Shown here: positions 1 to 8,108 of the stretch, piece after piece
Layout: every line of letters begins with the position of its first letter
Position numbering within the stretch: position 1 is the first letter of the stretch
Origin: Haladaptatus pallidirubidus
GTDB lineage: Archaea > Halobacteriota > Halobacteria > Halobacteriales > Haladaptataceae
Length of the DNA stretch: 64,000 nucleotides
Direction of reading: 5' to 3'
Assembly (NCBI RefSeq): GCF_020700235.1
Contig: NZ_CP085301.1
Location: forward strand, 186,001-250,000
Notes under the pieces: model-generated
What the model was told of the DNA's origin: nothing
Databases searched by the model: none
Seen by the model: only the letters and a program-made list of their open reading frames with translations
Translations under genes and position numbers: made by a program

Positions 1-762
1 GTCCACCTCGATTCGAACGTCGCGCGCGATGTCGCCATCTCCCAGTCGCAGGTTCGCGTTTCCGTTGTTTCTCCAGACGCCGCCCTCCACGATGCAGGGG
101 CCCTCTCCACCCGCCAGATAGCCGCCGTTGTTGACCCATCCCTCAACGCGACAGTCGCGGAAGGTCAGCTCGCCGCGGTGATCGTCGGTCACGCTGATGC
201 CGATCGGATGGCTGGTCTGGGATTCGACGGCGGACTGGCCGGGATACGCGTCGGGACGAAACTCACAGCCGTCCGGAAGCGAGACGGAAACGACCCCCGA
301 CCCGTCAGGGTGCGTTACCGCCGCGTAAATCGCGCCGAGTGCACCTTTGCCCGCGGCGGCGCATTCGCCCGCAACGGTCACATCCTCGATTCGAAGGTCG
401 CGGCTCGCCCGCGCCGAAATTGCCTGTGACCCGACGCCGTCCGCGGTCATGTCGAACGTCAGGTTTCGGATTTCGACCGAGTCGGCGGAATTTTCCGGTG
501 TCGCACCCCATCCTCCGCCGACATCCAGACCGTACTGCTGGTCGGGGTCGGTCACGACCAGTGTGGCGTGCGGGTCGCCCGCGATAGCGATGGCCTCGCA
601 ATCGTCGTGTTCGAATCGACCGTCGAGGTTGTATCGCCCTTCGGGGAGGACGAACTTCGTCCGCGCTCCGGCGTGTTCGGCGAGGACGCGGTGGAGCGAT
701 TTCTCGCCGGTTCGAATTTCCGGTTCGACCTCGGCCACGTTCACCACGTTCCAGTCGATCAT
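1..762 (-). CDS. Right-handed beta-helix-like protein (3' end cut by window edge)
   Basis: The minus-strand frame is open from an ATG at 762 to the window edge, giving 254 residues with no stop. The product begins MIDWNVVNVAEVEPEIRTG and has no signal peptide. It is rich in short Val/Ile/Leu strands separated by Gly and Asn turns, with phrases such as VEIRNLTFDM, LRIEDVTV and NANLRLGDG. This is the look of a right-handed parallel beta-helix (pectate-lyase-like) fold. An AT-rich box (CTTAAGGCTT when read on the minus strand) lies about 60 bp upstream. The family is inferred from composition only, and substrate and activity are unknown. The C-terminal part lies outside the window. Confidence 0.6.
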   Translation of the reverse strand, partial: MIDWNVVNVAEVEPEIRTGEKSLHRVLAEHAGARTKFVLPEGRYNLDGRFEHDDCEAIAIAGDPHATLVVTDPDQQYGLDVGGGWGATPENSADSVEIRNLTFDMTADGVGSQAISARASRDLRIEDVTVAGECAAAGKGALGAIYAAVTHPDGSGVVSVSLPDGCEFRPDAYPGQSAVESQTSHPIGISVTDDHRGELTFRDCRVEGWVNNGGYLAGGEGPCIVEGGVWRNNGNANLRLGDGDIARDVRIEVD

Positions 763-855
763 GGTCGCTGTCGGCAGCGGCGGGTCTTGGTCGTGGTGGC
801 CGCCCGCTGTCGAAAGCAAGCCTTAAGTCTCGGGCAGGGAAACCACAGAGTGCGA

Positions 856-930
856 GGGTCGGTAGTCTAGTCCGGTTATGACAGCTCCTTCACACGGAGC
901 AGATCGGCAGTTCGAATCTGCCCCGACCCA
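856..930 (+). tRNA. tRNA-Val (anticodon CAC)
   Basis: The gene folds as a full cloverleaf. The acceptor stem is GGGTCGG (856-862) with CCGACCC (923-929), followed by discriminator A. The T-loop is TTCGAAT. The anticodon stem CTCCT-type arm presents a loop reading TTCACAC, with anticodon CAC for valine GUG codons. No intron is visible. A long-stem hairpin follows 24 nt after the 3' end. Confidence 0.93.
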
Positions 931-953
931 CTACTTCTGTGGCGAACAACTCC

Positions 954-979
954 GCGAGCGGCGCAGTTGCGCCGCTCGC
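954..979. terminator. Perfect palindromic hairpin after tRNA-Val
   Basis: A 12-nt arm (954-965) and its exact complement (968-979) surround a 2-nt centre, giving a realistic 11-bp stem with a 4-nt loop. It is almost entirely G and C and has no T-run behind it. Its position just after the tRNA suggests a 3'-end processing or termination structure. A similar hairpin follows tRNA-Ser at 26523. Confidence 0.55.
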
Positions 980-1067
980 TCTACCGTGAGCCACGAAATC
1001 GTGCAAAGGGGAGATTCGAATCACGGGACTGTTCTGTGTCGTCACATTCGGGTGGATCTTAGCGTTC

Positions 1068-1268
1068 GTGTTCATCGGTGCGTTCTTTCTCAGCGCAACG
1101 TCCCAACCAGTCGCCGACGTCGTCGCGGGAACCATCCTCTTCGGTGGGTTCTTGCTCTCGAAACTCTGGCTCGAATGGGTTCGATTTCACGCCGAGCATG
1201 CCGTCGAGCCCAGCGATCTCGCTGCATGGTTGGTGCCTACCTCGCTCCGGTCGATGTTCCCAGAATAA
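1068..1268 (+). CDS. Putative small membrane protein, possibly a remnant
   Basis: A GTG at 1068 opens a 66-residue frame. The first 35 residues are hydrophobic (FIGAFFLSATS, then GTILFGGFLLS), suggesting one or two membrane segments, followed by a charged tail ending SMFPE. The frame is also open upstream to 990 and stays hydrophobic there (VVTFGWILAFV), but has no ATG or GTG at a sensible place. The original protein may therefore have been longer and lost its start. It lies between tRNA-Val and an integrase stub, so it may belong to a decayed integrated element. No family is recognised. Confidence 0.35.
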   Translation: MFIGAFFLSATSQPVADVVAGTILFGGFLLSKLWLEWVRFHAEHAVEPSDLAAWLVPTSLRSMFPE

Positions 1269-1641
1269 CCCCGATCTCGAATCGAGGGACGAGGAGGAAT
1301 CCACACGAAGTGAATCACTACCGAGCGCCTTCACCACCCGAACCGAGTTAGCTACCGACTCTTCGTTAATGGACTGTATACCACAAACCGAACTCCCGAC
1401 GGTGTCACTCTGGAAAGCGTGTAGTCTTTCGAGTAGCCTCGATGGAGGGATATCAGATGGAGCGATATTTATCGTTGTTTAAGAAAATTAAAACTTGGAT
1501 GTATTAGATTTCCAATTTAAATCGTGGTTAGTGAATGTCATCCTGGTTGGAGTTACCTGCACATTCAGTGGTCCTAAGGGTTTTCCGCACTCGATAGCGC
1601 GTTCAGGACGCGAAGGACGCCATGCTCTCAGAGGGGGATAG
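1269..1641. other. Intergenic stretch without a recognisable gene
   Basis: No convincing coding frame was found on either strand. The segment 1480-1540 is markedly AT-rich compared with the rest of the window (runs such as GTTTAAGAAAATTAAAAC). Such composition next to an integrase fragment fits a decayed insertion. No clear direct repeat of the tRNA-Val 3' end was seen here. Confidence 0.4.
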
Positions 1642-1767
1642 ATGAACCGGAATCAACGACCGAACCCCGCGGATCTATCGCCGCGCGAGGTCGTCCAGCG
1701 ATATCTCAAACGCAGGCGGGCGGACGCGACCGACACCAGCGTCGGTTCGTGGGAGTACCACCTCTAA
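1642..1767 (+). pseudogene. N-terminal stub of a tyrosine recombinase (integrase)
   Basis: An ATG at 1642, preceded by a purine-rich GAGGGGG, opens a 41-codon frame. It reads NPADLSPREVVQRYLKRRR and then a TSVGSWEYHL ending before TAA. This matches the start of haloarchaeal XerC/D-type integrases: the SAM-like core-binding domain, with the usual L-(S/T)-PREA...YL..RR pattern and a following Tyr-rich helix. The catalytic domain with its Arg-His-Arg-Tyr residues is absent, so it cannot be an active recombinase. Together with tRNA-Val upstream it suggests the scar of an integrative element. The identification is by motif resemblance only. Confidence 0.5.
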
Positions 1768-1888
1768 AACATCGAACCACACCGCACTTGTTCGTTCAAC
1801 GAGTCGTCGAACAATACGCTTTGTAGACACAGGATGAAAGGAACGCTGTGACGGAAAATAAAAACTAAAAATCCGCAACCGGAACGAC

Positions 1889-2758
1889 TTACAGGAAGTC
1901 TTCGATGTTGTCCGCAACTTCCTCGGGCGTGTCTCCGACCGGGACGCCCGCGTCGTTCAGTGCGTTGATTTTACTCTCCGCGGTCCCCGTGCCACTGCCG
2001 GAAACAATCGCACCGGCGTGACCCATGCGCTTTCCGGGCGGGGCAGTTCGGCCCGCGATGAAGCCTGCGACGGGGGTATCCATGTTCTCCGCGATGAACG
2101 CCGCGGCATCTTCTTCGTCCTCGCCGCCGATTTCGCCGCACATGACGACCGCGTCGGTGTCCGGGTCGTCCTCGAACAGCGAGAGGGCGTCGATGAAGTC
2201 CGTGCCGATAATCGGGTCGCCGCCGATGCCGATGGCGGTGGTCTGGCCGATGCCGCGCTGGGTGAGATTATCGACCACCTGGTAGGTTAGCGTCCCCGAG
2301 CGGGAGACGAGACCGACGTTTCCGGCCTCGAAGATGTTGCCGGGGAGGATACCGAGTTTGGCCTCGCCGGGCGTGATGATGCCGGGACAGTTCGGCCCGA
2401 GAAGTCGCGTGTCGGTTTCCGAGAGGCGCTTGTACACCTTCGACATGTCCTGCGTCGGGACGCCCTCCGTGATGGCGACCACGAAGTCGAGGTCGGTGTC
2501 GAGCGCTTCGAAGACGGCGTCACCGGCGAACGCTGGCGGGACGAAGACGACCGACGCATCGGCGTCCTCTTCCGCGACCGCTTCGTGAACGGTGTCGTAG
2601 ACGGGCACGCCTTTCACTTCCTGCCCGCCCTTGCCGGGAACCGCACCGGCCACGATATTCGTTCCGTACTCCATCATCTGTTCGGTGTGGAAGCTACCCT
2701 CACCGCCGGTGATACCTTGGACGACCACTCGGGTGTCGTCGTCGACGAGAATGCTCAT
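1889..2758 (-). CDS. sucD: Succinyl-CoA synthetase (ADP-forming) alpha subunit
   Basis: This 289-residue product is full length for the family. SucD binds CoA and carries the phosphohistidine of the reaction succinyl-CoA + ADP + Pi to succinate + CoA + ATP in the TCA cycle. The CoA-binding Rossmann domain starts at the N-terminus ([18 protein letters not shown]). The ligase half contains [17 protein letters not shown] at about 121-137 and the active-site histidine in [12 protein letters not shown] (His247). The gene overlaps the end of sucC by 4 nt (ATGA), so the two are translationally coupled and probably cotranscribed from the sucC promoter. Confidence 0.97.
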   Translation of the reverse strand: MSILVDDDTRVVVQGITGGEGSFHTEQMMEYGTNIVAGAVPGKGGQEVKGVPVYDTVHEAVAEEDADASVVFVPPAFAGDAVFEALDTDLDFVVAITEGVPTQDMSKVYKRLSETDTRLLGPNCPGIITPGEAKLGILPGNIFEAGNVGLVSRSGTLTYQVVDNLTQRGIGQTTAIGIGGDPIIGTDFIDALSLFEDDPDTDAVVMCGEIGGEDEEDAAAFIAENMDTPVAGFIAGRTAPPGKRMGHAGAIVSGSGTGTAESKINALNDAGVPVGDTPEEVADNIEDFL

Positions 2759-3897
2759 TGTTCTTCCTCCGCGTTTTTAACGGCGCGCTGAACCGCGTCT
2801 TCGAGCGTCGCTTCGACCTGAACGAGGTCGGTGTTCAGGATTTCCATTCCTTCTTCGGCGTTCGTACCGGCGAGTCGGACGACGACCGGTTTCGGAATCT
2901 CGTCCAGCGATTCAAGCGCCTCGTTGATGCCTTTGGCGACCTCGTCACCGCGGGTGATGCCGCCGAAGATGTTGAAGACGACTGAATCGACGTTCTCGTC
3001 CGAGAACACCATGTCGAGCGCGTTCGTCACGCGCTCGGCTTTCGCGCCGCCGCCGATGTCGAGGAAGTTGGCGGGTTCGCCGCCGTAGTAGTCCACGAGA
3101 TCGAGCGTCGTCATGACCAGTCCGGCGCCGTTGCCGATGATGCCGACGTTACCGTCGAGTCGGACGTAGTCGAAGCCGTACTCGCCGGCCTTGCGTTCGA
3201 GGTCGTCCTCGTAGGAGTCCTCTTCCATCTCCGCGAGGTCGGGATGCCGGAACAGTGCGTCGCCGTCAATGTTCAACACCGCGTCGGCCGCGACGACTTC
3301 GTCGTCGCTCGTGACCATCAGCGGGTTGATTTCCGCGTCGCTCGCGTCCTTGTCGTCCCACAGGTCGTACAGCGTCGTGAGGACGCTCGCAACATCCATG
3401 GCAAGGTCGCGGTCAACGCCCGCGTCGTACACCGCTTTCCGGGCCTGGTACGGGTGCATTCCGAACGCCGGGTCGATGTGTTCCCGCGCGATTGCGTCGG
3501 GCGTTTCCTCGGCGACCGACTCGATATCGACGCCGCCCTTGGTGGAGACCATGGCGACGGGTTTGCCCTCGCCACGATCCATCGTTACGCCGACGTACAG
3601 TTCGTTGACGAAATCGACGGCCCCTTCGACCAACACCTGCTCGACGGTGTAACCCTTCAAATCCATCCCGATGATGGATTCGGCGGCCGCTTCCGCCTCG
3701 TCGCGGTTCTCTGCGAGTTTGATGCCTCCGGCCTTTCCGCGGCCGCCGACATGTACCTGCGCTTTCACCGCGACGGGGTAGCCGATGTCCTCCGCCGCTT
3801 CGACGACCTCCTCAACGCTCTCTGCGAGCGCCGAATCGGGCGTCGGAATCCCCGCGTCGGAGAACACCTCCTTCGCCTGGTACTCGTGTAGCCTCAT
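2755..3897 (-). CDS. sucC: Succinyl-CoA synthetase (ADP-forming) beta subunit
   Basis: This 380-residue product is full length for SucC, the nucleotide- and succinate-binding subunit. The N-terminus [12 protein letters not shown] is diagnostic. An ATP-grasp domain follows with [14 protein letters not shown] at about 45-58. The C-terminal CoA-ligase domain has the [12 protein letters not shown] and [15 protein letters not shown] motifs. It is the first gene of the sucCD pair. An AT-rich box on the minus strand (ATTTAAG, 3924-3930) sits about 30 bp upstream of the ATG, so the transcript is probably nearly leaderless. Confidence 0.97.
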   Translation of the reverse strand: MRLHEYQAKEVFSDAGIPTPDSALAESVEEVVEAAEDIGYPVAVKAQVHVGGRGKAGGIKLAENRDEAEAAAESIIGMDLKGYTVEQVLVEGAVDFVNELYVGVTMDRGEGKPVAMVSTKGGVDIESVAEETPDAIAREHIDPAFGMHPYQARKAVYDAGVDRDLAMDVASVLTTLYDLWDDKDASDAEINPLMVTSDDEVVAADAVLNIDGDALFRHPDLAEMEEDSYEDDLERKAGEYGFDYVRLDGNVGIIGNGAGLVMTTLDLVDYYGGEPANFLDIGGGAKAERVTNALDMVFSDENVDSVVFNIFGGITRGDEVAKGINEALESLDEIPKPVVVRLAGTNAEEGMEILNTDLVQVEATLEDAVQRAVKNAEEEQ

Positions 3898-3923
3898 GCA
3901 CTCGAAATGGGGTCGTCCCGCCG

Positions 3924-3954
3924 CTTAAATCCCGCCGGTTCACTTCCGGCGGGA
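3924..3954 (-). promoter_or_regulatory. sucC promoter with adjacent GC palindrome
   Basis: Read on the minus strand, ATTTAAG (3924-3930) is centred 30 bp before the sucC ATG and serves as a likely TATA box. Directly upstream lies an inverted repeat with 9-nt arms (3930-3938 and 3946-3954) and a 7-nt spacer, core CCCGCCGG/CCGGCGGG. The palindrome is 50-75 bp from the divergent gene at 4007, so it could be an operator between the two promoters. Confidence 0.45.
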
Positions 3955-4006
3955 GACCCCCTTGCGGGCAAGTAATTTTTGCCATCGGCGACCGTTCAGT
4001 CCACTC

Positions 4007-5272
4007 GTGAAAATCGGCCAATCGGTTCTCGCTCCGTTAAAGCGGTCACTACTTCGACCGCTCGCCGACCGCATCGAAAAGTTTGCTCCCGAACTCCTCC
4101 TCCAGTGGGTACTGTATGCAATGTTGAAACGGTTGTCACGGCTCTGGACGCGCGACGACACCCTCTGGGTCTTCGGCGCGCGCGGCGGCAAGGCGTTCGT
4201 GGACAACGCAAAATATCTGTATTTGCACGTCGCAAACGAGCAACCCGGTGTTCGCCCCGTTTGGCTCTCGAAAAATCGACGCGTTGTACGTGAACTCCAG
4301 CAGTCCGGCTACGAGGCGTACTACTGCTATTCGTTTCGCGGACTGGTAGCGAATCTCCGCGCGGGTGTCGTTCTCCTCACGCAGGGACACCACGATGTCG
4401 TCATGCCCTGCTGTGCGGGCGCGAAAACGGTGTTGTTGTGGCACGGAATTCCGCTAAAAACGATCTCGTGGGACGCCGAATTTCCGTCTCGGCCAGCACC
4501 GGTTCGGGCGGTTCACGAATACATGGCCGACGAGTTCGACCGGTTAGTGGTTCCGAGCGGGCACCTCGTCGACGCGTTCGAATCCGGCCTGCACATCGGC
4601 CGCGACAGGATGATTTTCACCGGCTATCCGCGTCTCGACGCGCTCTTTTCGGACGTGGAGGGGAGCGACATCGGGGCGGACGAAGGAACTCACAAGCGAG
4701 TTCGGCGTCTCTCGCGGAACCACCACGTTTTTTTCTACTTGCCGACGTTCCGAGACGACGCGACGAGGAGGTTTTCGGAGCAGTTCGATTTTCACGAACT
4801 CGATGATTTTCTGGAGCGAGAGGATGCCTATTTCGTCGTCAAAACCCATCCCAGAGAGCGGTTCGACCTGCCGCCGAATTGCTCACGAATCGTAACACTA
4901 CCGAAAGAGTGCGACGTGTATCCTCTGCTCCGATACGCGAACGTGCTCCTGACGGACTACTCGTCCATCTACTTCGATTACATCGCCCTCGACCGTCCGG
5001 TCGTTTTCTACCCGTACGACCGCGCTCAGTACGAGGAGTCACGAGGATTCTATTTCGACTACGACGAAATCGCGGCGGGGGTGATCGCTTCGAACTTCGA
5101 CGAACTGCCCACCGCCCTCTCGCGGGCACTCGAAAACGACCCCGAGGGAATGGCGCGACGACAACTCGCGGAGACGCTGCTGACTGACGCGAGCCGAACC
5201 GGCAACCAGTCCGCAGTCGCGTACGACGCGATTCGACGCGAACTGGTTGCGGGCACCGACCGATCTATATAG
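4007..5272 (+). CDS. CDP-glycerol:poly(glycerophosphate) transferase-like protein (TagF/TagB family)
   Basis: This 421-residue product belongs to the family that moves glycerol-phosphate (or ribitol-phosphate) from a CDP-polyol onto a surface polymer. The C-terminal catalytic domain shows LLWHGIPLKTISWD (about residues 145-158), VPSGHLVDAF, VKTHPRER and the hallmark TDYSSIYFDYIALDRPVVFY near residues 328-347. The N-terminus has only weakly hydrophobic stretches, so it is probably a peripheral membrane protein. GTG 4007 is preferred because the box AGTAATTTTT (3971-3980) lies about 31 bp upstream. An upstream TTG at 3962 also keeps the frame open but overlaps that box. It is the first gene of a four-gene run on the same strand. 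Confidence 0.8.
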   Translation: MKIGQSVLAPLKRSLLRPLADRIEKFAPELLLQWVLYAMLKRLSRLWTRDDTLWVFGARGGKAFVDNAKYLYLHVANEQPGVRPVWLSKNRRVVRELQQSGYEAYYCYSFRGLVANLRAGVVLLTQGHHDVVMPCCAGAKTVLLWHGIPLKTISWDAEFPSRPAPVRAVHEYMADEFDRLVVPSGHLVDAFESGLHIGRDRMIFTGYPRLDALFSDVEGSDIGADEGTHKRVRRLSRNHHVFFYLPTFRDDATRRFSEQFDFHELDDFLEREDAYFVVKTHPRERFDLPPNCSRIVTLPKECDVYPLLRYANVLLTDYSSIYFDYIALDRPVVFYPYDRAQYEESRGFYFDYDEIAAGVIASNFDELPTALSRALENDPEGMARRQLAETLLTDASRTGNQSAVAYDAIRRELVAGTDRSI

Positions 5273-5420
5273 AATCCCGTGATTACTGTTGTCACACCAG
5301 GGTTCAAGACGAGTCCATATATTAAAAAGGAAACCTTGAAGTCCGATTGGCCGTATTCGAACCCAAGGGTGGCAGAACCCTCACAACGGGTCGAATGTGG
5401 GGGTCTGCCTAAATTTGCCT

Positions 5421-6452
5421 ATGGCACGCACGAGCGGAACGACGGAACGACAGTCGGATGTCGAACAGCACTCGAACACCGGACGACAATCTGCGAATTC
5501 CGAACGACAACCATCGAATTTCGAACAAGAACCCCAGAACCGGAGACCACCAACGCCGGAGTTCCAATCAGAAACGACGGAGTTCGAACAACCGGCGAAT
5601 GCCGACCAATGGTCAGCATCCGCGAGCGACCTCTCGATTATCGCCCATCGCGGTTTCGCGGGCGTGTATCCCGAAAACACGATCGGTGCGGTAAAGCAGG
5701 CGACGGCCGCACCGACGGGCGCGCCGGAGATGATAGAAATCGACGTGCATCCGACCGCGGACGGCGAAGTCGTCGTCTTTCACGACACTCGACTCGATCG
5801 ACTGACGGACGCCTCGGAGACGCTTGCCAGTCAGCGCGTGTGGAATCTGTCCTACGAGGACATGCGCAACGTGTCGATTCTCGGAAGCGACGAAACGATT
5901 CCTCGATTGGAGACGTTCCTCGACGCGGTTCCGTCCGAAATCGGCGTCAACGTCGAGTTCAAAAATCCCGGCACACTCGATGTTCGGCCGCGGGAAAATC
6001 TCCCGCCGGAAGACCGAGAGAAACAGAAGGAGTTGTGGCGTCCGTTCGCCGAGCGCGTCCTTTCGACGCTCGCCGACTACGACAACGAATTTCTCATCTC
6101 CTCGTTCGGTGAGGGCGCACTCGCGGCGGTTCGGGAACTGGATTCGAACATCCCTATCGCGGCGGTGTTCGCCGAATCCATCGTTGACGGGTTCGAAATC
6201 GCGCGCCGATACGATTGTGATGCGATTCATCCGCCGTGGAACATGGTTTCCGGAACCGAACTGTTCAACGACGAGTACGGTTCGCTCGGTCCCTACGACG
6301 AAATCGACATCGTCGACCTCGCGCACGCGGAGGGCTACGAGGTGAACGTCTGGACCGTCGAAAGTTGGTATCAAGCGACTCAACTCCACGAGGCGGGCGT
6401 AGACGGCATCATCGCGGATTACCCCAACGTCCTGCGCTTTTCCGGCCGCTAA
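5421..6452 (+). CDS. Glycerophosphodiester phosphodiesterase family protein
   Basis: This 343-residue protein has a GDPD TIM barrel from about residue 70. Visible catalytic features are HRG (76-78), ENT (85-87), IEIDVHP with Glu106 and Asp108, and the acid/base His121 in VVFHDTRLDRLT. Such enzymes cleave glycerophosphodiesters to sn-glycerol-3-phosphate and an alcohol. The first 68 residues form an odd Gln/Glu/Ser/Asn-rich tail without a signal peptide. The stretch AAGG near 5330 and a TATA-like ATATATTAAA at about 5317 suggest a leader of roughly 75 nt before the ATG. An upstream GTG at 5397 is less likely. Its neighbours suggest a role with glycerol-phosphate compounds. Confidence 0.85.
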   Translation: MARTSGTTERQSDVEQHSNTGRQSANSERQPSNFEQEPQNRRPPTPEFQSETTEFEQPANADQWSASASDLSIIAHRGFAGVYPENTIGAVKQATAAPTGAPEMIEIDVHPTADGEVVVFHDTRLDRLTDASETLASQRVWNLSYEDMRNVSILGSDETIPRLETFLDAVPSEIGVNVEFKNPGTLDVRPRENLPPEDREKQKELWRPFAERVLSTLADYDNEFLISSFGEGALAAVRELDSNIPIAAVFAESIVDGFEIARRYDCDAIHPPWNMVSGTELFNDEYGSLGPYDEIDIVDLAHAEGYEVNVWTVESWYQATQLHEAGVDGIIADYPNVLRFSGR

Positions 6453-6548
6453 CGACCGGGAAAAACTAACGAGAGAACCATAGACACACTGACTGCTAGC
6501 CCGTAACCTTATCACAAACAACGTCGCGGTATTGGGTCGGTGACTTTC

Positions 6549-8108
6549 ATGAGGGGGGTAATTCTGTCAGCCGGGATTGGGTCTCGACTTCGACCGCTCA
6601 CGCTTCACAAGCCGAAATGTTGTGTGACCGTCGATGGCGAACCGATTCTCGCACGACAGTTACGAGCGTACGACGATGCAGGGGTAACGAACGTTACGGT
6701 CATCGCGGGCTACCTCGCGGACGAGACGAAACGTATCTGTGAGCGAATCGATCGCCAGCGGCCGAATCTCGACATAACCGTCAGAACGAGCGAGGTGTTC
6801 GCCAACACGGACAACATGTATTCGCTGTCGCTCGCGGCAAAGGACGTTGCTGGAAAGGAGTTCGTCCTGAGCAACGGCGACGTCGTCTTCGACACCGGCC
6901 TACTGGAAACGGTAGTCGAATCCGACGCCGACAGCGCGGTCGCCTGCGACACGGAGCAGTTCAGCGAGGAAGCAATGAAGGTGTCGGTCGACGAAAACGA
7001 CCGTCTCACGCATATCGACAAGGAAATTTCCGAAGCGGACGCCTACGGTTGTTCGACCGACGTGTACCGGTTTTCGGCCGACTTCTCGAGGATGCTGTTT
7101 GAGGAAATTACGAAAACTATCGAGCGCGAAAACGAGTACTGCGAGTGGACCGAACTGGCGATCGACACCATCGTCAGAAACAAAAACCACGACCTGTCGG
7201 TCGCGGACGTGAGTCAGTATCGGTGGGTCGAAATAGACGACTTTACCGACTTGGAATCCGCAGACTTGCTGTTCAGTTCGCTCTCCTCGCTCGAATCGAA
7301 AGAAGCGATTTTCTTCGACCTCGACGGAACCGTCTATCTGGACGATGAACTCGTGGACGATGCGAAAGCGCGCCTCGAAACGCTGCAGGAGTCCGGGGTG
7401 GACGTGTACTTTCTCACCAACAACTCCTCGCGGTGGAAAGACGACTACGTAGAAAAACTGAACTCACTGGGTGTGGAGTGTGACATGAATTCTCTCTTGC
7501 TTTCGACCGACGGCGTCATCCAATTCTTAGCGGATACGGACGACGAGGTGTTCGTCCTCGGCACGACGGCGATGCGAGACGCCCTCGCCGACCACGGAAT
7601 CGAAACTGACTCCGACGACCCCGACCACGTCGTCGTCGGCTTCGATACGGAACTCACCTACAAGAAGACCCGCGAGGCAACCCTCGCCATTCGAAACGGA
7701 GCGACGTTCCTCCTCGCGCACCCCGACGCGGTGTGCCCGACTGCGGAGGGAATGGTTCCCGACTGCGGTTCTATCGGTGCGCTCGTGGAGCGCGCGACGG
7801 ACAGGAAACCTGACCGAATCTTCGGCAAGCCCAACGCCGAGATGATTCAGCACGTCCTCGATGCGAACGGCTACGCGCCCGAGGACGTGGTCGTCGTCGG
7901 CGACCGACTGGAAACCGACGTGCAGTTGGCTGAAAACGTCGGTTGTGAATCCGTCTGCGTGCTGACCGGGGATGCGACTCGTGCCGACGTCGAACAGAGC
8001 GACATCGACCCGACGCTCGTCGCGCCGAGCATCGAAGTTCTCGACCAGTTTATCTCCGTCTCGTCCGAAGCAAGCGCACAGCGGGTTATCGACGAGGGAG
8101 CGTCGTGA
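6549..8108 (+). CDS. Fusion of sugar/polyol-phosphate nucleotidyltransferase and HAD phosphatase
   Basis: This 519-residue protein has two domains. Residues 1 to about 240 form a nucleotidyltransferase (GT-A-like) with the signature RGVILSAGIGSRLRPLT and the substrate lysine in HKPKCCV. It resembles CTP-dependent cytidylyltransferases of the LicC type more than glucose-1-phosphate enzymes. From about residue 250 a HAD-IIA (NagD-like) phosphatase begins, with nucleophile Asp257 in FFDLDGTVYLD, then LTNNSSRW, FGKPNAEM and VVVGDRLETDV. ATG 6549 is chosen over GTG 6540 because families start MRGVILSAG. The gene overlaps the next one by 4 nt. The likely job is to make an activated polyol phosphate and remove a phosphate from a related metabolite; the exact substrates are unknown. 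Confidence 0.82.
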   Translation: MRGVILSAGIGSRLRPLTLHKPKCCVTVDGEPILARQLRAYDDAGVTNVTVIAGYLADETKRICERIDRQRPNLDITVRTSEVFANTDNMYSLSLAAKDVAGKEFVLSNGDVVFDTGLLETVVESDADSAVACDTEQFSEEAMKVSVDENDRLTHIDKEISEADAYGCSTDVYRFSADFSRMLFEEITKTIERENEYCEWTELAIDTIVRNKNHDLSVADVSQYRWVEIDDFTDLESADLLFSSLSSLESKEAIFFDLDGTVYLDDELVDDAKARLETLQESGVDVYFLTNNSSRWKDDYVEKLNSLGVECDMNSLLLSTDGVIQFLADTDDEVFVLGTTAMRDALADHGIETDSDDPDHVVVGFDTELTYKKTREATLAIRNGATFLLAHPDAVCPTAEGMVPDCGSIGALVERATDRKPDRIFGKPNAEMIQHVLDANGYAPEDVVVVGDRLETDVQLAENVGCESVCVLTGDATRADVEQSDIDPTLVAPSIEVLDQFISVSSEASAQRVIDEGAS

